Assembly (NCBI RefSeq): GCF_003568665.1
Contig: NZ_QXMH01000007.1
Location: 1-64,000 of the forward strand
Source: Chitinophaga alhagiae
GTDB taxonomy: Bacteria > Bacteroidota > Bacteroidia > Chitinophagales > Chitinophagaceae
Length of the DNA stretch: 64,000 bases
Direction: 5' to 3'
Shown piece after piece: positions 43,038 to 51,913 of the stretch. A program made the translations under genes and the position numbers. The stretch's first letter is position 1; the number at the start of each line of letters is the position of its first letter. A model generated the notes under the pieces. That model saw only the letters and a list, made by a program, of their open reading frames with translations, was not told where the DNA came from and did not search any database.

Positions 43038-43463
43038 TCAAAACAGGGTATACCTGAAAAGGAACTTGTAGTACGCCGGTAAAAATGAATCGTGGTGCTG
43101 GTACTCACCGGCTTTTTTCTCCTCTGCAATTACCGCATGGGAATGTTCGTACGCGAAATGTACGGTGCGCGGGGAAAAGTTGAATTGCTGGTTGGCAGCG
43201 GCCTGGTAAAAGCGGAGCCTGCGGCGGTTCTGGGAATTGCGGATGCTGGCCCAGTCATCTTCCGTATCTGCAGGCAGATATTTTGGCGGAAGGTGGAACG
43301 CAGATTGCAACTCAACCAGTAAAGGCTTGACCTGGTCCCGCTTTACACATGCCTTTGCTTCCATAGACGCAGAAAGCCCCGGTATGAAACCGGTTGCGTG
43401 CTGCATACAGAGAAAGAGAAATAAAAACAGCACCTTTTGCAAGATGGGCCTGTCTAGTGTCAT
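43038..43463 (-). CDS. Hypothetical exported protein (141 aa)
   Basis: An N-terminal hydrophobic stretch (about residues 9-24, VLFLFLFLCMQHATG) suggests export. The rest is basic and aromatic with no motif I recognise (for example 'NSQNRRRLRFYQAAANQQFNF' split over residues 80-101, 'FLPAYYKFLFRYTLF' at the end). A -7 promoter element is placed correctly upstream, at 43493-43500. It stands alone between the adaptor gene and cydB. Confidence 0.6.
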   Translation of the reverse strand: MTLDRPILQKVLFLFLFLCMQHATGFIPGLSASMEAKACVKRDQVKPLLVELQSAFHLPPKYLPADTEDDWASIRNSQNRRRLRFYQAAANQQFNFSPRTVHFAYEHSHAVIAEEKKAGEYQHHDSFLPAYYKFLFRYTLF

Positions 43464-43492
43464 GTCAGTTAGCGAATGAAGTTAATCCGGTG

Positions 43493-43500
43493 CAAAGCTA
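43493..43500 (-). promoter_or_regulatory. -7 promoter element for the 141-aa gene
   Basis: TAGCTTTG on the minus strand matches TAnnTTTG; the expected leader to the ATG at 43463 is about 23 nt. Confidence 0.5.
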
Positions 43501-43635
43501 TGAGAACCATCTTGGAAATAAAAACGGTAAAATGACGAGCGGCAAGTTTTTAACATTTTGTTAAAAGTATCCGCTGCACAAAAGCCCCGCCAGACTGCCG
43601 CTGCCGGTACCGTTCTGCAGGGTTGAACGGTATGG

Positions 43636-44646
43636 CTACCGTACCGGTCTCTTTTTTTCAAAGCTGTACAACAGATAAAACAGCGCCGGCAGTATGAAGA
43701 TGCTGCCCAGCAGCAGCGCCCATGCCAGGGCGTCAATCGTTTTGTCCTGCCCCTGGTGTTCCAGCAGGGAGAGGTATCCCCCGCCCTTGAGCAGCACTAT
43801 GTTCGGGAAGTGGCGGTAGGTAGCGGCAAACAGGATCATGGTCACCTCAAAACCTGCCGCCAGCCTGATCAGCACCGTTTTTCCCTTTTCCAGTCCATAC
43901 CAGAGGAAAGGCAGCGAGAGGCTGGCCAGCGAGATGGCCAGAATGCCGCCCGGCTTGCCGAATATCCATTCCACCAGCGGCACGCCCTGCATATAGGCCG
44001 CTGTGAACACCAGCACGCCGCAGGCCACGGCCGCCGCCAGCATCCACTTGGCCTTGCGGGTGAAAAACCCCCGGTCTTCTTCATTATTCGTTTCACCAAT
44101 AATGAACGCCGCCGCCAGAAAACCGCAGATGCTCACCGTAAAGAAACCTACCGTTACGGAGAACCAGTTGAGCCAGCTGAACACGTACGCGCTCAGGAAA
44201 TCTTCCGCGGCAGGGTCTACGCTGCCCGATACCGTGCTGGCCGCAATGATGCCCAGGAAGAAAGGCGTGATCACGCTGGAATAAACAAAAATGCGGCTGT
44301 AGAGCTTTTGCAGGTCGTCTTTCACGGCATCGTAATTCCTGAACACAAAGGCGGTGCCGCGGGCTATAATGCCCAGCAGCATGGCGGTGAGCGGAATGTG
44401 CAGGTACACGGACATAGTAGTGTAGATCTTCGGGAAACCAACAAAGAGGATCACAATGGTGATGATCAGCCACATGTGGTTGGCCTCCCATACCGGGCCA
44501 ATGGCCTGGTACATGGTTCTCCGCGTGCGGCTGCGGTTGCGGCGCGAGGTGAAGAACTCAATGATGCCCGCGCCAAAATCCGCCCCGCCCAGCAGCAGGT
44601 ACAGCAGAATGGCCGCCCAGAGGTATACAATTACAACGTAGAGCAT
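43636..44646 (-). CDS. cydB: Cytochrome bd ubiquinol oxidase subunit II
   Basis: A 336-aa membrane protein with eight or nine helices. The N-terminus 'VVIVYLWAAILLYLLLGGADFGAGI' (residues 4-28) and 'GPVWEANHMWLIITIVILFVGFPKIY' (50-75) are hallmarks of CydB. It pairs with CydA to form the bd-type quinol oxidase of the cytoplasmic membrane, which reduces O2 to water at low oxygen. It follows cydA by 2 bp, so the two are surely co-transcribed. No cydX-like small ORF was noticed after it. Confidence 0.95.
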   Translation of the reverse strand: MLYVVIVYLWAAILLYLLLGGADFGAGIIEFFTSRRNRSRTRRTMYQAIGPVWEANHMWLIITIVILFVGFPKIYTTMSVYLHIPLTAMLLGIIARGTAFVFRNYDAVKDDLQKLYSRIFVYSSVITPFFLGIIAASTVSGSVDPAAEDFLSAYVFSWLNWFSVTVGFFTVSICGFLAAAFIIGETNNEEDRGFFTRKAKWMLAAAVACGVLVFTAAYMQGVPLVEWIFGKPGGILAISLASLSLPFLWYGLEKGKTVLIRLAAGFEVTMILFAATYRHFPNIVLLKGGGYLSLLEHQGQDKTIDALAWALLLGSIFILPALFYLLYSFEKKRPVR

Positions 44647-44648
44647 AG

Positions 44649-45953
44649 TCAGTTATAGAGTTTGTCCACCATTTTGATCTGGCGGTACAGCAAAAAGGCC
44701 ACGATCAAAGACAGTGAAATATACACCGCGGTGAAAATGTAAAAAGAATATACAATGCCCGGCATGGGCGTAACAGCATCCGCCGTACGCATAATGCCGT
44801 GGATGATCCAGGGCTGGCGGCCTACTTCCGTGACCGTCCACCCCGCTTCCACGGCAATAAAGCCCATGGGCGTGGCTATCACAAAAAGTTTCAGCAGCCA
44901 GCGGCCCTGCAGCCAGCTTTTCTTTTTCCAGAGCGCAATAAAATACAGCAAGGATACCAGCACCAGCGCCATGCCCAGCCCCACCATTACCTGGAACGCA
45001 TAATGCGTTACCGCTATGGGCGGGCGGTTTTCTACCGGCACCTGGTCCAGCCCCGTCACTTCCGCTGTAAAATTGCCATGGGCCAGAAAACTCAGCATGC
45101 CCGGTATTCTCAGCGCATAGTCTACTTTCCCGTTCTTTTCATCCACAATACCGCCTATTATGAGCGGCGCTTTTTCTTCCGTATGAAAATGGGCTTCCAT
45201 GGCCGCCAGTTTTGCCGGCTGGCGTTTGGCCACGTCTTTGGCCGAAATATCTCCGCTGAGGGGTTGCAGCAGGGCCGCCACCGCACCAAATATGGCGGCT
45301 ATACGAAACGCGCGGGCATGGAAGGCGATGTTCTTTCCCTTCAGCATCATCAGCGCGTGAATGCCCGCCACCGCAAAACCGGTGGCTACAAAGGCGGCCA
45401 CGGACATATGCAGCGCCTGGGAAAACCAGGCGTTGTTGAACATGGCCTTCATGGGGTCTATATTCAGGTATTGGCCGTTCACGTAGTCGAACCCGGCGGG
45501 GCTGTTCATCCAGGCGTTGGCAGCCACCACCAGGATGCCCGATACCAGGCCGCTGACCCCTACCACCACGCCCGTTACCCAGTGAAACCAGCGGTTGAAG
45601 CGGTCCCAGCCGTACAGGAAAAAGCCCAGGGCAATAGCCTCAATAAAAAACGCCGTTCCCTCCAGCGAGAACGGCATACCGAAAATAGGGCCCGCATGCT
45701 CCATGAACACCGGCCACAACAGCCCCAGTTCAAAAGAGAGCACCGTGCCGGACACGGCGCCGGTGGCAAAAAAAATAGCCACGCCCTTGCTCCAGGCTTT
45801 CGTCACCTGTTTATATACTTCATCTCCTGTGCGGAGCCATTTGTAGTGGGAAACGGCCATAAAAAAAGGCATCACCATGCCAATACAGGCAAAGATGATA
45901 TGAAAGCCCAGGGAAAGGGCCATTTGGGACCGTGCGGCGAGGAAATCATCCAT
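44649..45953 (-). CDS. cydA: Cytochrome bd ubiquinol oxidase subunit I
   Basis: A 434-aa protein with nine helices. His-18 (LGFHIIF) is a heme b595 ligand; the His in 'SQALHMSVAAF' and Met in 'FQVMVGLGMAL' are the heme b558 ligands. 'GRQPWIIHG' is strictly typical of the family. The protein is shorter than E. coli CydA (522 aa), meaning a short Q-loop, as in the cyanide-insensitive oxidase (CIO) group. It oxidises quinol in the membrane. It is transcribed away from the symporter gene. Confidence 0.95.
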   Translation of the reverse strand: MDDFLAARSQMALSLGFHIIFACIGMVMPFFMAVSHYKWLRTGDEVYKQVTKAWSKGVAIFFATGAVSGTVLSFELGLLWPVFMEHAGPIFGMPFSLEGTAFFIEAIALGFFLYGWDRFNRWFHWVTGVVVGVSGLVSGILVVAANAWMNSPAGFDYVNGQYLNIDPMKAMFNNAWFSQALHMSVAAFVATGFAVAGIHALMMLKGKNIAFHARAFRIAAIFGAVAALLQPLSGDISAKDVAKRQPAKLAAMEAHFHTEEKAPLIIGGIVDEKNGKVDYALRIPGMLSFLAHGNFTAEVTGLDQVPVENRPPIAVTHYAFQVMVGLGMALVLVSLLYFIALWKKKSWLQGRWLLKLFVIATPMGFIAVEAGWTVTEVGRQPWIIHGIMRTADAVTPMPGIVYSFYIFTAVYISLSLIVAFLLYRQIKMVDKLYN

Positions 45954-46082
45954 ACAGTAAAAATACTAAGTTTACAAACGCGTTGGGATGATACAGGTCA
46001 GTATCCTTTCCTGATTATAGTTAGGAAAACTGTATTTTGCATCCCTTTACACCTGTTCAACCAACATCAGACCTGCCAGCAT

Positions 46083-47510
46083 ATGGAAAAAATCGTTACC
46101 GCCATCAATGACGTTATCTGGAGCAACGCACTGATCATCCTCTGCCTCGGCGTGGGCATCTATTTCTCTTTTATGACCCGCTTCCTGCAGGTGCGGTACC
46201 TGAAAGACATGGTAACCCTGCTTTTCGGCGGCAAAGCCTCAGACAAAGGCGTTACGTCCTTCCAGGCATTTTCCATTGCCATAGCGGGCCGCGTAGGTAC
46301 CGGCAACATTTCCGGCGTGGCCACGGCCATAGCCATGGGCGGCCCCGGCGCCGTATTCTGGATGTGGCTGATCGCTTTCCTGGGCGCGGCCTCCGCATTT
46401 ATTGAGGCTACACTGGGGCAGATCTACAAACAATTGAAAGACGGGCAGTTCAGGGGCGGCCCGGCCTTCTATATAGAAAAAGGCCTGGGCACAAAGTGGT
46501 ACGCCATGTTGTTTGCCGTAGCCACCATCCTGGCCACGGCTGTCTTTTTGCCGGGCGTGCAGAGCAACAGCATTTCTCAAAGCGCGGCCCATGCTTTTAA
46601 TATACCCGTAGCCGTTACCGGCGGCGTGATCACCCTGCTGCTGGGGCTCATCATTTTCGGCGGCGTAAAGCGCATCGGAAAGGTGGCGGAATTTGTAGTG
46701 CCGTTCATGGCGGGCGCATACATCCTGATGGCGCTGGTCATTATCGCCATCAACATCCGGGAGGTGCCTTCCGTTCTCTCCCTGATACTGCGCTCCGCCT
46801 TTAACCTGGAGGCCGCTTTCTCCGGCGTGTTCGGCTCGGCCATAGCCTGGGGCGTAAAGCGCGGCATCTATTCCAATGAGGCGGGCCAGGGCACAGCGCC
46901 GCACGCGGCCGCGGCGGCGGAAGTGAGCCACCCCGCAAAACAGGGGCTGGTACAGGCTTTTTCCGTGTATGTAGACACGCTGTTCGTTTGCAGCGCTACC
47001 GCCTTCATGATCCTCTTCACCGGCCAGTACAACGTGATCAACCCAGCCGGCGGTTTCCTGGTAGAACACCTCCCCGGCGTGGAAACAGGGCCGGCCTTTA
47101 CACAATATGCGGTATCCGCTCACTTTCCTTCCATCGGCGCAGGCTTTGTAGCCATTTCCCTGCTCTTTTTTGCGTTCACCACCATCATGGCGTATTATTA
47201 TATAGCCGAGACCAACCTCAGCTACCTCAATAAACCCGGTAAAAAACCGTGGCTTACCTGGATGCTGCGCCTCGTTATACTCGTCACCACCTTTTACGGC
47301 TCGATCAAAACCGCCACCCTCGCCTGGACGCTGGGAGACATTGGCGTGGGCCTCATGGCCTGGCTGAACATCATAGCCATCCTCCTGCTGCAAAGGCCCG
47401 CGCTCAAAGCTCTCAAAGACTACAAGGCGCAACGGAAGGCAGGCCTCGACCCGGTTTTCCGCCCCGGCCCGCTGGGCATTAAAAATGCGGATGAATGGAA
47501 AGACGAATAA
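46083..47510 (+). CDS. Alanine/glycine:cation symporter (AGCS family)
   Basis: A 475-aa transporter with about ten to eleven helices. Family motifs are 'TSFQAFSIAIAGRVGTGNISGVATAI' split near residues 60-86, 'GGPGAVFWMWLIAFLGAA' and 'RGIYSNEAGQGTAPHAAAAAEVSHP' near 262-286. It takes up alanine or glycine together with Na+ (or H+) across the cytoplasmic membrane. ATG 46083 is used: the frame is open for more than 400 codons upstream, but those are antisense to cydA. It is followed by a 36-codon small ORF. Confidence 0.93.
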   Translation: MEKIVTAINDVIWSNALIILCLGVGIYFSFMTRFLQVRYLKDMVTLLFGGKASDKGVTSFQAFSIAIAGRVGTGNISGVATAIAMGGPGAVFWMWLIAFLGAASAFIEATLGQIYKQLKDGQFRGGPAFYIEKGLGTKWYAMLFAVATILATAVFLPGVQSNSISQSAAHAFNIPVAVTGGVITLLLGLIIFGGVKRIGKVAEFVVPFMAGAYILMALVIIAINIREVPSVLSLILRSAFNLEAAFSGVFGSAIAWGVKRGIYSNEAGQGTAPHAAAAAEVSHPAKQGLVQAFSVYVDTLFVCSATAFMILFTGQYNVINPAGGFLVEHLPGVETGPAFTQYAVSAHFPSIGAGFVAISLLFFAFTTIMAYYYIAETNLSYLNKPGKKPWLTWMLRLVILVTTFYGSIKTATLAWTLGDIGVGLMAWLNIIAILLLQRPALKALKDYKAQRKAGLDPVFRPGPLGIKNADEWKDE

Positions 47511-47522
47511 CCGGCCAAAACC

Positions 47523-47633
47523 ATGGTGACCCTCTCCCAGGACAATATCCACTCCGAAAAGGAACTGGAGCATTCCAATACCAACTGGGCCATGGTACTG
47601 GAAAAACTGAAGGAAATCCTGGAAAAATCATAA
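47523..47633 (+). CDS. Very small ORF after the symporter gene (36 aa)
   Basis: ATG 47523 to TAA 47633 encodes an acidic, helix-favouring peptide (MVTLSQDNIHSEKELEHS..., ending LEKLKEILEKS). Codon choice (CTG, GAA, AAC, ACC, GTG) matches that of neighbouring genes, and it follows the symporter stop by 12 bp, as an operon member would. No family is recognised. It could be a real small protein or the tail of a lost gene. Confidence 0.4.
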   Translation: MVTLSQDNIHSEKELEHSNTNWAMVLEKLKEILEKS

Positions 47634-47664
47634 AAACAGCCATGGGTTTCATACATTTATAGGG

Positions 47665-48528
47665 ATGAAACCTATGACCTGGCTCCTTTATGCGAGCATC
47701 ATTTTATTCACCGCCTGTTCCAAAAAAGAAGCCCCTCCGCCCCCGCTGGGCCAGGAGGCCAGGCTCAGCAATGTAATTTACGGCCCGCACGCCCGGAACA
47801 AGATGGACGTATACCTGCCTGCCAACCGCAGCGCCGAAACGCCGTTTGTAGTATTGGTACATGGCGGCGCATGGATGGCGGGCAACAAGGAAGATATGAA
47901 GGGCTTCCAGGAGCTGCTGCTGGAACGCGGCATCGGCAGCGTTTCCCTCAGCTACCGTTACGCCAGCGCCAGCGTGCATTACGGGGAACTGATGGAAGAC
48001 GTGCACAAGGCCGTTACGATGTGTTCCGGCTATGCCGCGGCCTGGGGCATCCGCAGCAGGAATTACGTGATCTGCGGCGCCAGCGCCGGCGCTCATATGG
48101 CATTGCTGTACGGGTACAAATATGACCAGCAGCAGCTTATCACCGGCATCATTTCCCTTTCCGGCCCCACAGACCTTACAGACCTCACCATGCTGAACTA
48201 CGCCGCATCCGTGGGCCTGGGGCCAGCCATTTTCAACGTGACCGGCGCAACATACGTGCCCAACCAGCCGCTGGCCCCGCAGTTTGCCGCGGCCAGTCCC
48301 GTGAAACAGGCCAGGAACATACCCAGCCTGCTGATACATGGTACCGCGGACGCCGTGGTGCTGTACAGCCAGTCAGAGATCATGGCCGATAAACTGGAGG
48401 AACTGGCCGTTCCCTACCGGCTGGTGGCCATAGACGGTGAAGGGCATGACCTTGGATTGTACAAACCCGAAATATTCACCATCATAGAAACGGAAATCAT
48501 TAACTGGATCAGGCAATATGGCCAATAA
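47665..48528 (+). CDS. Alpha/beta hydrolase lipoprotein
   Basis: A 287-aa protein with lipobox FTAC (Cys-18), so anchored in a membrane. The oxyanion motif 'VLVHGGAWMAG' (65-75), the nucleophile elbow GASAGA with Ser-141, the acid in 'IHGTADAVV' and the His in 'EGHDLGLY' complete a catalytic triad. The HGG signature places it in the BD-FAE/esterase-lipase group. It would cleave a carboxyl ester, perhaps on carbohydrate; the substrate is unknown. It overlaps the next gene by 11 bp. Confidence 0.88.
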   Translation: MKPMTWLLYASIILFTACSKKEAPPPPLGQEARLSNVIYGPHARNKMDVYLPANRSAETPFVVLVHGGAWMAGNKEDMKGFQELLLERGIGSVSLSYRYASASVHYGELMEDVHKAVTMCSGYAAAWGIRSRNYVICGASAGAHMALLYGYKYDQQQLITGIISLSGPTDLTDLTMLNYAASVGLGPAIFNVTGATYVPNQPLAPQFAAASPVKQARNIPSLLIHGTADAVVLYSQSEIMADKLEELAVPYRLVAIDGEGHDLGLYKPEIFTIIETEIINWIRQYGQ

Positions 48529-49171
48529 CCCGACTATCATAGACACCACCGCGGCATTTGTACAGCAAGAGCTGGCAGGCGCGGAAGGCGGCCACGACTG
48601 GTGGCATATTTACAGGGTATGGCGGCAGGCCCGGCAGATAGCCGCCGAAGAAAAAGCCAACATGCTGGTGGTGGAGCTGGCCGCCCTACTGCATGATATT
48701 GCAGACCCCAAGTTTCACCAGGGAGACGAGCACATAGGCCCCGCCAAAGCCGCCGCATTCATGGCAGCGCACAACATACCCGCAGACATTGCCACGCATG
48801 TGGAAAACATCATCCGCCACATGTCTTTCAAGAACGGGCTGGAAGAACGGTCCTTTTATTCTCCCGAAATGGGCGTGGTGCAAGACGCGGACCGGCTGGA
48901 CGCCATGGGCGCCATTGGCATTGCCCGCGCCTTCAACTATGGCGGGTTCAAGAACCGCGCGCTGTACAACCCCGCCATACCGCCCAATCTGCAAATGACC
49001 AAAGAAGCGTACAAACATTCTTCCGCCCCCACCATCAATCATTTTTACGAAAAACTGCTGTTGCTGAAAGACCGTATGAACACCGCTACCGGGCGCCGCC
49101 TGGCGGAAGAACGCCACCGCTATATGGAGGGTTTCCTGGACCGGTTTTACCGGGAGTGGGAAGGCGAATAA
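48518..49171 (+). CDS. HD-domain phosphohydrolase
   Basis: A 217-aa cytoplasmic protein with the HD metal-binding set: His-26 in 'GGHDWWHIYRV', 'ALLHDIAD' near 63-70, and 'DADRLDAMGAIGIARAF' near 125. The layout matches YedJ/YpgQ-type HD hydrolases, which act on nucleotides or related phosphate esters. It overlaps the upstream hydrolase gene by 11 bp and is 23 bp before the methyltransferase gene, so the three may form one transcript. Confidence 0.9.
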   Translation: MANNPTIIDTTAAFVQQELAGAEGGHDWWHIYRVWRQARQIAAEEKANMLVVELAALLHDIADPKFHQGDEHIGPAKAAAFMAAHNIPADIATHVENIIRHMSFKNGLEERSFYSPEMGVVQDADRLDAMGAIGIARAFNYGGFKNRALYNPAIPPNLQMTKEAYKHSSAPTINHFYEKLLLLKDRMNTATGRRLAEERHRYMEGFLDRFYREWEGE

Positions 49172-49194
49172 CTGATTTACCGTATTTTAGCACC

Positions 49195-49815
49195 ATGTTT
49201 GGCAACTTTATTGAAAACCGCATACGGAAAAAGATCAGTGCATTTGAAGCAATAGACGGCTGGCTAACACCCAATGAAGCGCTGGGCCTGTACCTGCTGG
49301 CCTCCAAACTGCCGCCCCATGCCACGGTAGTGGAAATAGGAAGCTGGCAGGGCAAAAGTACCTATTGCCTGGCCCGCGGCCTCCGCTCCGGCACCATTCA
49401 TGCCATAGACCCGTTTAATGCCTCCGGCGGCTTTGACCTGCGGAGCGAGCAGGAGTACATGCAAAAAAAGGCCGATACAGACCTGCTGGCCCTGTTCCGG
49501 GAAAATATGAGCCGGCTGGGCGTACTCCACAAGATCAACGTCAAACAGGGTTACTCCAGCCAGTTTGCCGGCGATTTCGAAAAAATTGACCTGCTGTTCA
49601 TAGACGGAGACCACTCCATACCCGGCTGCATAGCGGATTTTGAGCAATATGCCCCCAGGCTGGCGCCGGGCGGCTGGATCGCTTTTCATGATTATTATGC
49701 CGAAAGTACAGACCTTGGCTCTACTTTTGTGGTAAACAACCTAGTAATGCCTTCTGCCAACTTTCGTTTTTACCGCAGTTTCGATACGCTCTGGACAGCC
49801 CGGAAAATTCGCTGA
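49195..49815 (+). CDS. Class I SAM-dependent methyltransferase
   Basis: A 206-aa protein. Motif I is 'TVVEIGSWQGKSTYCLA' near residue 45, followed by 'IHAIDPF' (acidic residue after strand 2) and 'IDLLFIDGDHS' with 'GGWIAFHDYY' typical of the Methyltransf_24 group, often found in glycan or natural-product loci. I chose ATG 49195 (MFGNFIENRI) because it fits the distance from the upstream stop; a start at 49156 would overlap the HD gene. It is directly before the MsbA-type exporter and may act on the surface glycan made by the following cluster. Confidence 0.85.
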   Translation: MFGNFIENRIRKKISAFEAIDGWLTPNEALGLYLLASKLPPHATVVEIGSWQGKSTYCLARGLRSGTIHAIDPFNASGGFDLRSEQEYMQKKADTDLLALFRENMSRLGVLHKINVKQGYSSQFAGDFEKIDLLFIDGDHSIPGCIADFEQYAPRLAPGGWIAFHDYYAESTDLGSTFVVNNLVMPSANFRFYRSFDTLWTARKIR

Positions 49816-49849
49816 GGCTGTAATGGCATACGAATCATTAATTATTTAT

Positions 49850-49857
49850 TATATTTG
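49850..49857 (+). promoter_or_regulatory. -7 promoter element of the ABC exporter gene
   Basis: TATATTTG matches TAnnTTTG. Transcription would start near 49863, about 10 nt before the ATG at 49874. The region upstream is AT-rich; no TTG at the ideal distance was seen. Confidence 0.5.
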
Positions 49858-49873
49858 TTCGACTTAACTATAT

Positions 49874-51697
49874 ATGAAGACATACTTCAGGCTGTTATCT
49901 TTTGCGAGACCGATAGGAAAATACGCGATACCCTATATTATTTTTACCTTCCTGGCTGTGGTGTTCGGCACCCTCAACCTGGCGCTGCTGGCGCCGCTGC
50001 TCAACACGCTGTTCAGCCAGCATGAGGTGGGGCAGACTATTGTGAAGCCAGACAGCCCATTTGACATTTTCAAGATGCTTAATTATTACTCCAACCTGGC
50101 TAATGCGCGCTACGGGCTGGAGCGTACGCTGCTGTATGTTTGCATCACCATTGTAACTTCTGTACTGCTGGGCAATATTTTCCGTTACCTCTCGGAGCGC
50201 ACCATGGAGAACCTCCGCATCAATACCCTGCTGAACCTGCGGCGCTCTGTATTTGACAACATCATGGGCCTGCACCTGGGCTTTTTCAACAATGAGCGGA
50301 AGGGCGAGATCATTTCCAAGGTAGCGTCTGACGTGCAGGTGGTGCAATACACCGTTACCGGCACGCTGCAGGTGATCTTCAAGGAGCCGCTTACATTGCT
50401 GATCTACGTGGTACTGCTGTTTATTATCTCTTACAAGCTCACGCTGGTGTCTTTGCTGGTGATACCGGTATCTGGCCTGATCATATCGCGCATTGTGAGA
50501 AAACTGAAGCAGCAGGCCATTGAATCCCACATTTCTTACGGCAACATGATCAGCTATCTTGACGAAGCACTGGCGGGGATCAAGATCATCAAGGCGTTCA
50601 GGGCGGAAAACTTCATCAAACACCGGTTCAACAAGGAAAACGAGCACTATTCAAATATTGTGCGCGCCATGGCGCGGCGGCAGCAGCTGGCCTCTCCCGT
50701 TTCCGAGTTCATGGGTATTACCACGGTTTCGCTGATCGTACTGTATGGCGGCTCGCTGGTGCTCTCCAACGAAGGCGGCTTGAATGCGGCGGAGTTCATT
50801 GCCTATATAGCGCTGTTTTCCCAGGTGATGCGGCCGGCCAAGGCCATTTCAGGCGCGTTCAGCAGCATTCACTCCGGCATTGCGGCAGGAGAAAGGGTAC
50901 TGGCCCTGATCGACGAAACACCGCAGATCAGGGATGCCAAAGACGCCAAACCTGTGAACGGCTTCCATGACAGCATCCGGTTCGAGAACGTTTCCTTTGC
51001 CTACACGGAAACAGACGTGCTGCAAAATATCAGCCTTGTGATACCCAAAGGCAAGTCTGTAGCGCTGGTGGGCCCCTCCGGCGGCGGCAAGTCTACGCTG
51101 ATGGACCTGATACCACGGTTCATACAGCCAGGCAACGGCCATATACTGCTGGACGGCGTCAATATCCAGGCGCTTACCACGGAGTCTCTCCGCGGGCTGA
51201 TGGGCATTGTGAACCAGGAGTCCATTCTTTTTAACGACACGGTGTTCAACAACATTGCCTTCGGCAAGCCTGACGCTACGCAGGCCGAGGTGGAAGCAGC
51301 CGCCCGCATTGCCAATGCCCATGACTTTATCATGGCCACAGAAAAACAATACCAGACTAATATCGGGGATAAAGGCGTTAAATTATCAGGAGGACAGCGG
51401 CAACGCATCTGCATTGCCCGGGCGGTACTCGCCAACCCGCCTATTATGCTGCTGGATGAAGCTACATCCGCGCTGGATACCGAATCGGAAAAAATGGTAC
51501 AGGAAGCATTGAATAACCTGATGAAAAACCGCACCTCGCTCGTTATTGCACACCGCCTCAGTACGGTGCAGGACGCAGACCTGATCATTGTGCTCGAAAA
51601 GGGGCGGATCATTGAACAAGGCACGCATCAACAGTTGATTGACAGCAACGGATTGTACCGCAGGTTGATAGATATGCAAACTTTTAGTTCGAACTAA
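49874..51697 (+). CDS. MsbA-type ABC exporter (permease-ATPase half-transporter)
   Basis: A 607-aa protein with six helices in the first 320 residues (ABC_membrane type I exporter fold) and a C-terminal ATPase: Walker A 'GPSGGGKSTLMD', Q-loop 'GIVNQESILFNDTV', signature 'LSGGQRQRICIARA', Walker B 'IMLLDEATSALD', H-loop 'IAHRLSTV'. Homodimers of this kind flip lipids or lipid-linked sugars across the cytoplasmic membrane. As first gene before the glycosyltransferases it probably exports a lipid A- or glycan-linked precursor; the exact substrate is inference. Confidence 0.93.
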   Translation: MKTYFRLLSFARPIGKYAIPYIIFTFLAVVFGTLNLALLAPLLNTLFSQHEVGQTIVKPDSPFDIFKMLNYYSNLANARYGLERTLLYVCITIVTSVLLGNIFRYLSERTMENLRINTLLNLRRSVFDNIMGLHLGFFNNERKGEIISKVASDVQVVQYTVTGTLQVIFKEPLTLLIYVVLLFIISYKLTLVSLLVIPVSGLIISRIVRKLKQQAIESHISYGNMISYLDEALAGIKIIKAFRAENFIKHRFNKENEHYSNIVRAMARRQQLASPVSEFMGITTVSLIVLYGGSLVLSNEGGLNAAEFIAYIALFSQVMRPAKAISGAFSSIHSGIAAGERVLALIDETPQIRDAKDAKPVNGFHDSIRFENVSFAYTETDVLQNISLVIPKGKSVALVGPSGGGKSTLMDLIPRFIQPGNGHILLDGVNIQALTTESLRGLMGIVNQESILFNDTVFNNIAFGKPDATQAEVEAAARIANAHDFIMATEKQYQTNIGDKGVKLSGGQRQRICIARAVLANPPIMLLDEATSALDTESEKMVQEALNNLMKNRTSLVIAHRLSTVQDADLIIVLEKGRIIEQGTHQQLIDSNGLYRRLIDMQTFSSN

Positions 51698-51749
51698 AAA
51701 TTTGTTTGATACGTTATACTAAAAAAAAACACGCCGTTTGTGTAACAAA

Positions 51750-51899
51750 ATGGCGGTACTGTACGACTTATATGTTGAACCCAGGTGGCAGGCCGTTTTG
51801 CGCGGGTATGAAAGAGCACAACGCAACCACAGGATTTATTATTTGAAAACCGGAGCGATCCTTGCAGGAATAAGGGCGCGACCATGGACCAATTGAAAA
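51750..51899 (+). CDS. Possible small ORF in the leader of the glycosyltransferase gene (49 aa)
   Basis: ATG 51750 opens a 49-codon frame (MAVLYDLYVEPRWQ...) ending at TGA 51897-51899. The residues look moderately protein-like (IYYLKTGAILAG), but no family is known and there is no promoter or ribosome site to support it. It may equally be leader RNA. Confidence 0.2.
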
Positions 51900-51913
51900 C
51901 CGGAACAGCATGA
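51884..51913 (+). promoter_or_regulatory. Nine-codon upstream ORF overlapping the glycosyltransferase start
   Basis: ATG 51884 encodes MDQLKTGTA; its TGA overlaps the ATG of the glycosyltransferase at 51910 (ATGA). The segment TTGAAAACCGGA inside it is a repeat of 51843-51854, 50 bp upstream. It could couple translation or be fortuitous. Confidence 0.3.

Noticed and set aside
44799..46082. 428-codon N-terminal extension of the symporter frame
   Set aside because: It runs antisense through cydA and has no protein-like character; ATG 46083 gives the normal family start.
46239..47573. 444-codon minus-strand frame over the symporter gene
   Set aside because: The plus-strand symporter has complete family motifs; the opposite frame is Gly/His/Arg-rich noise.
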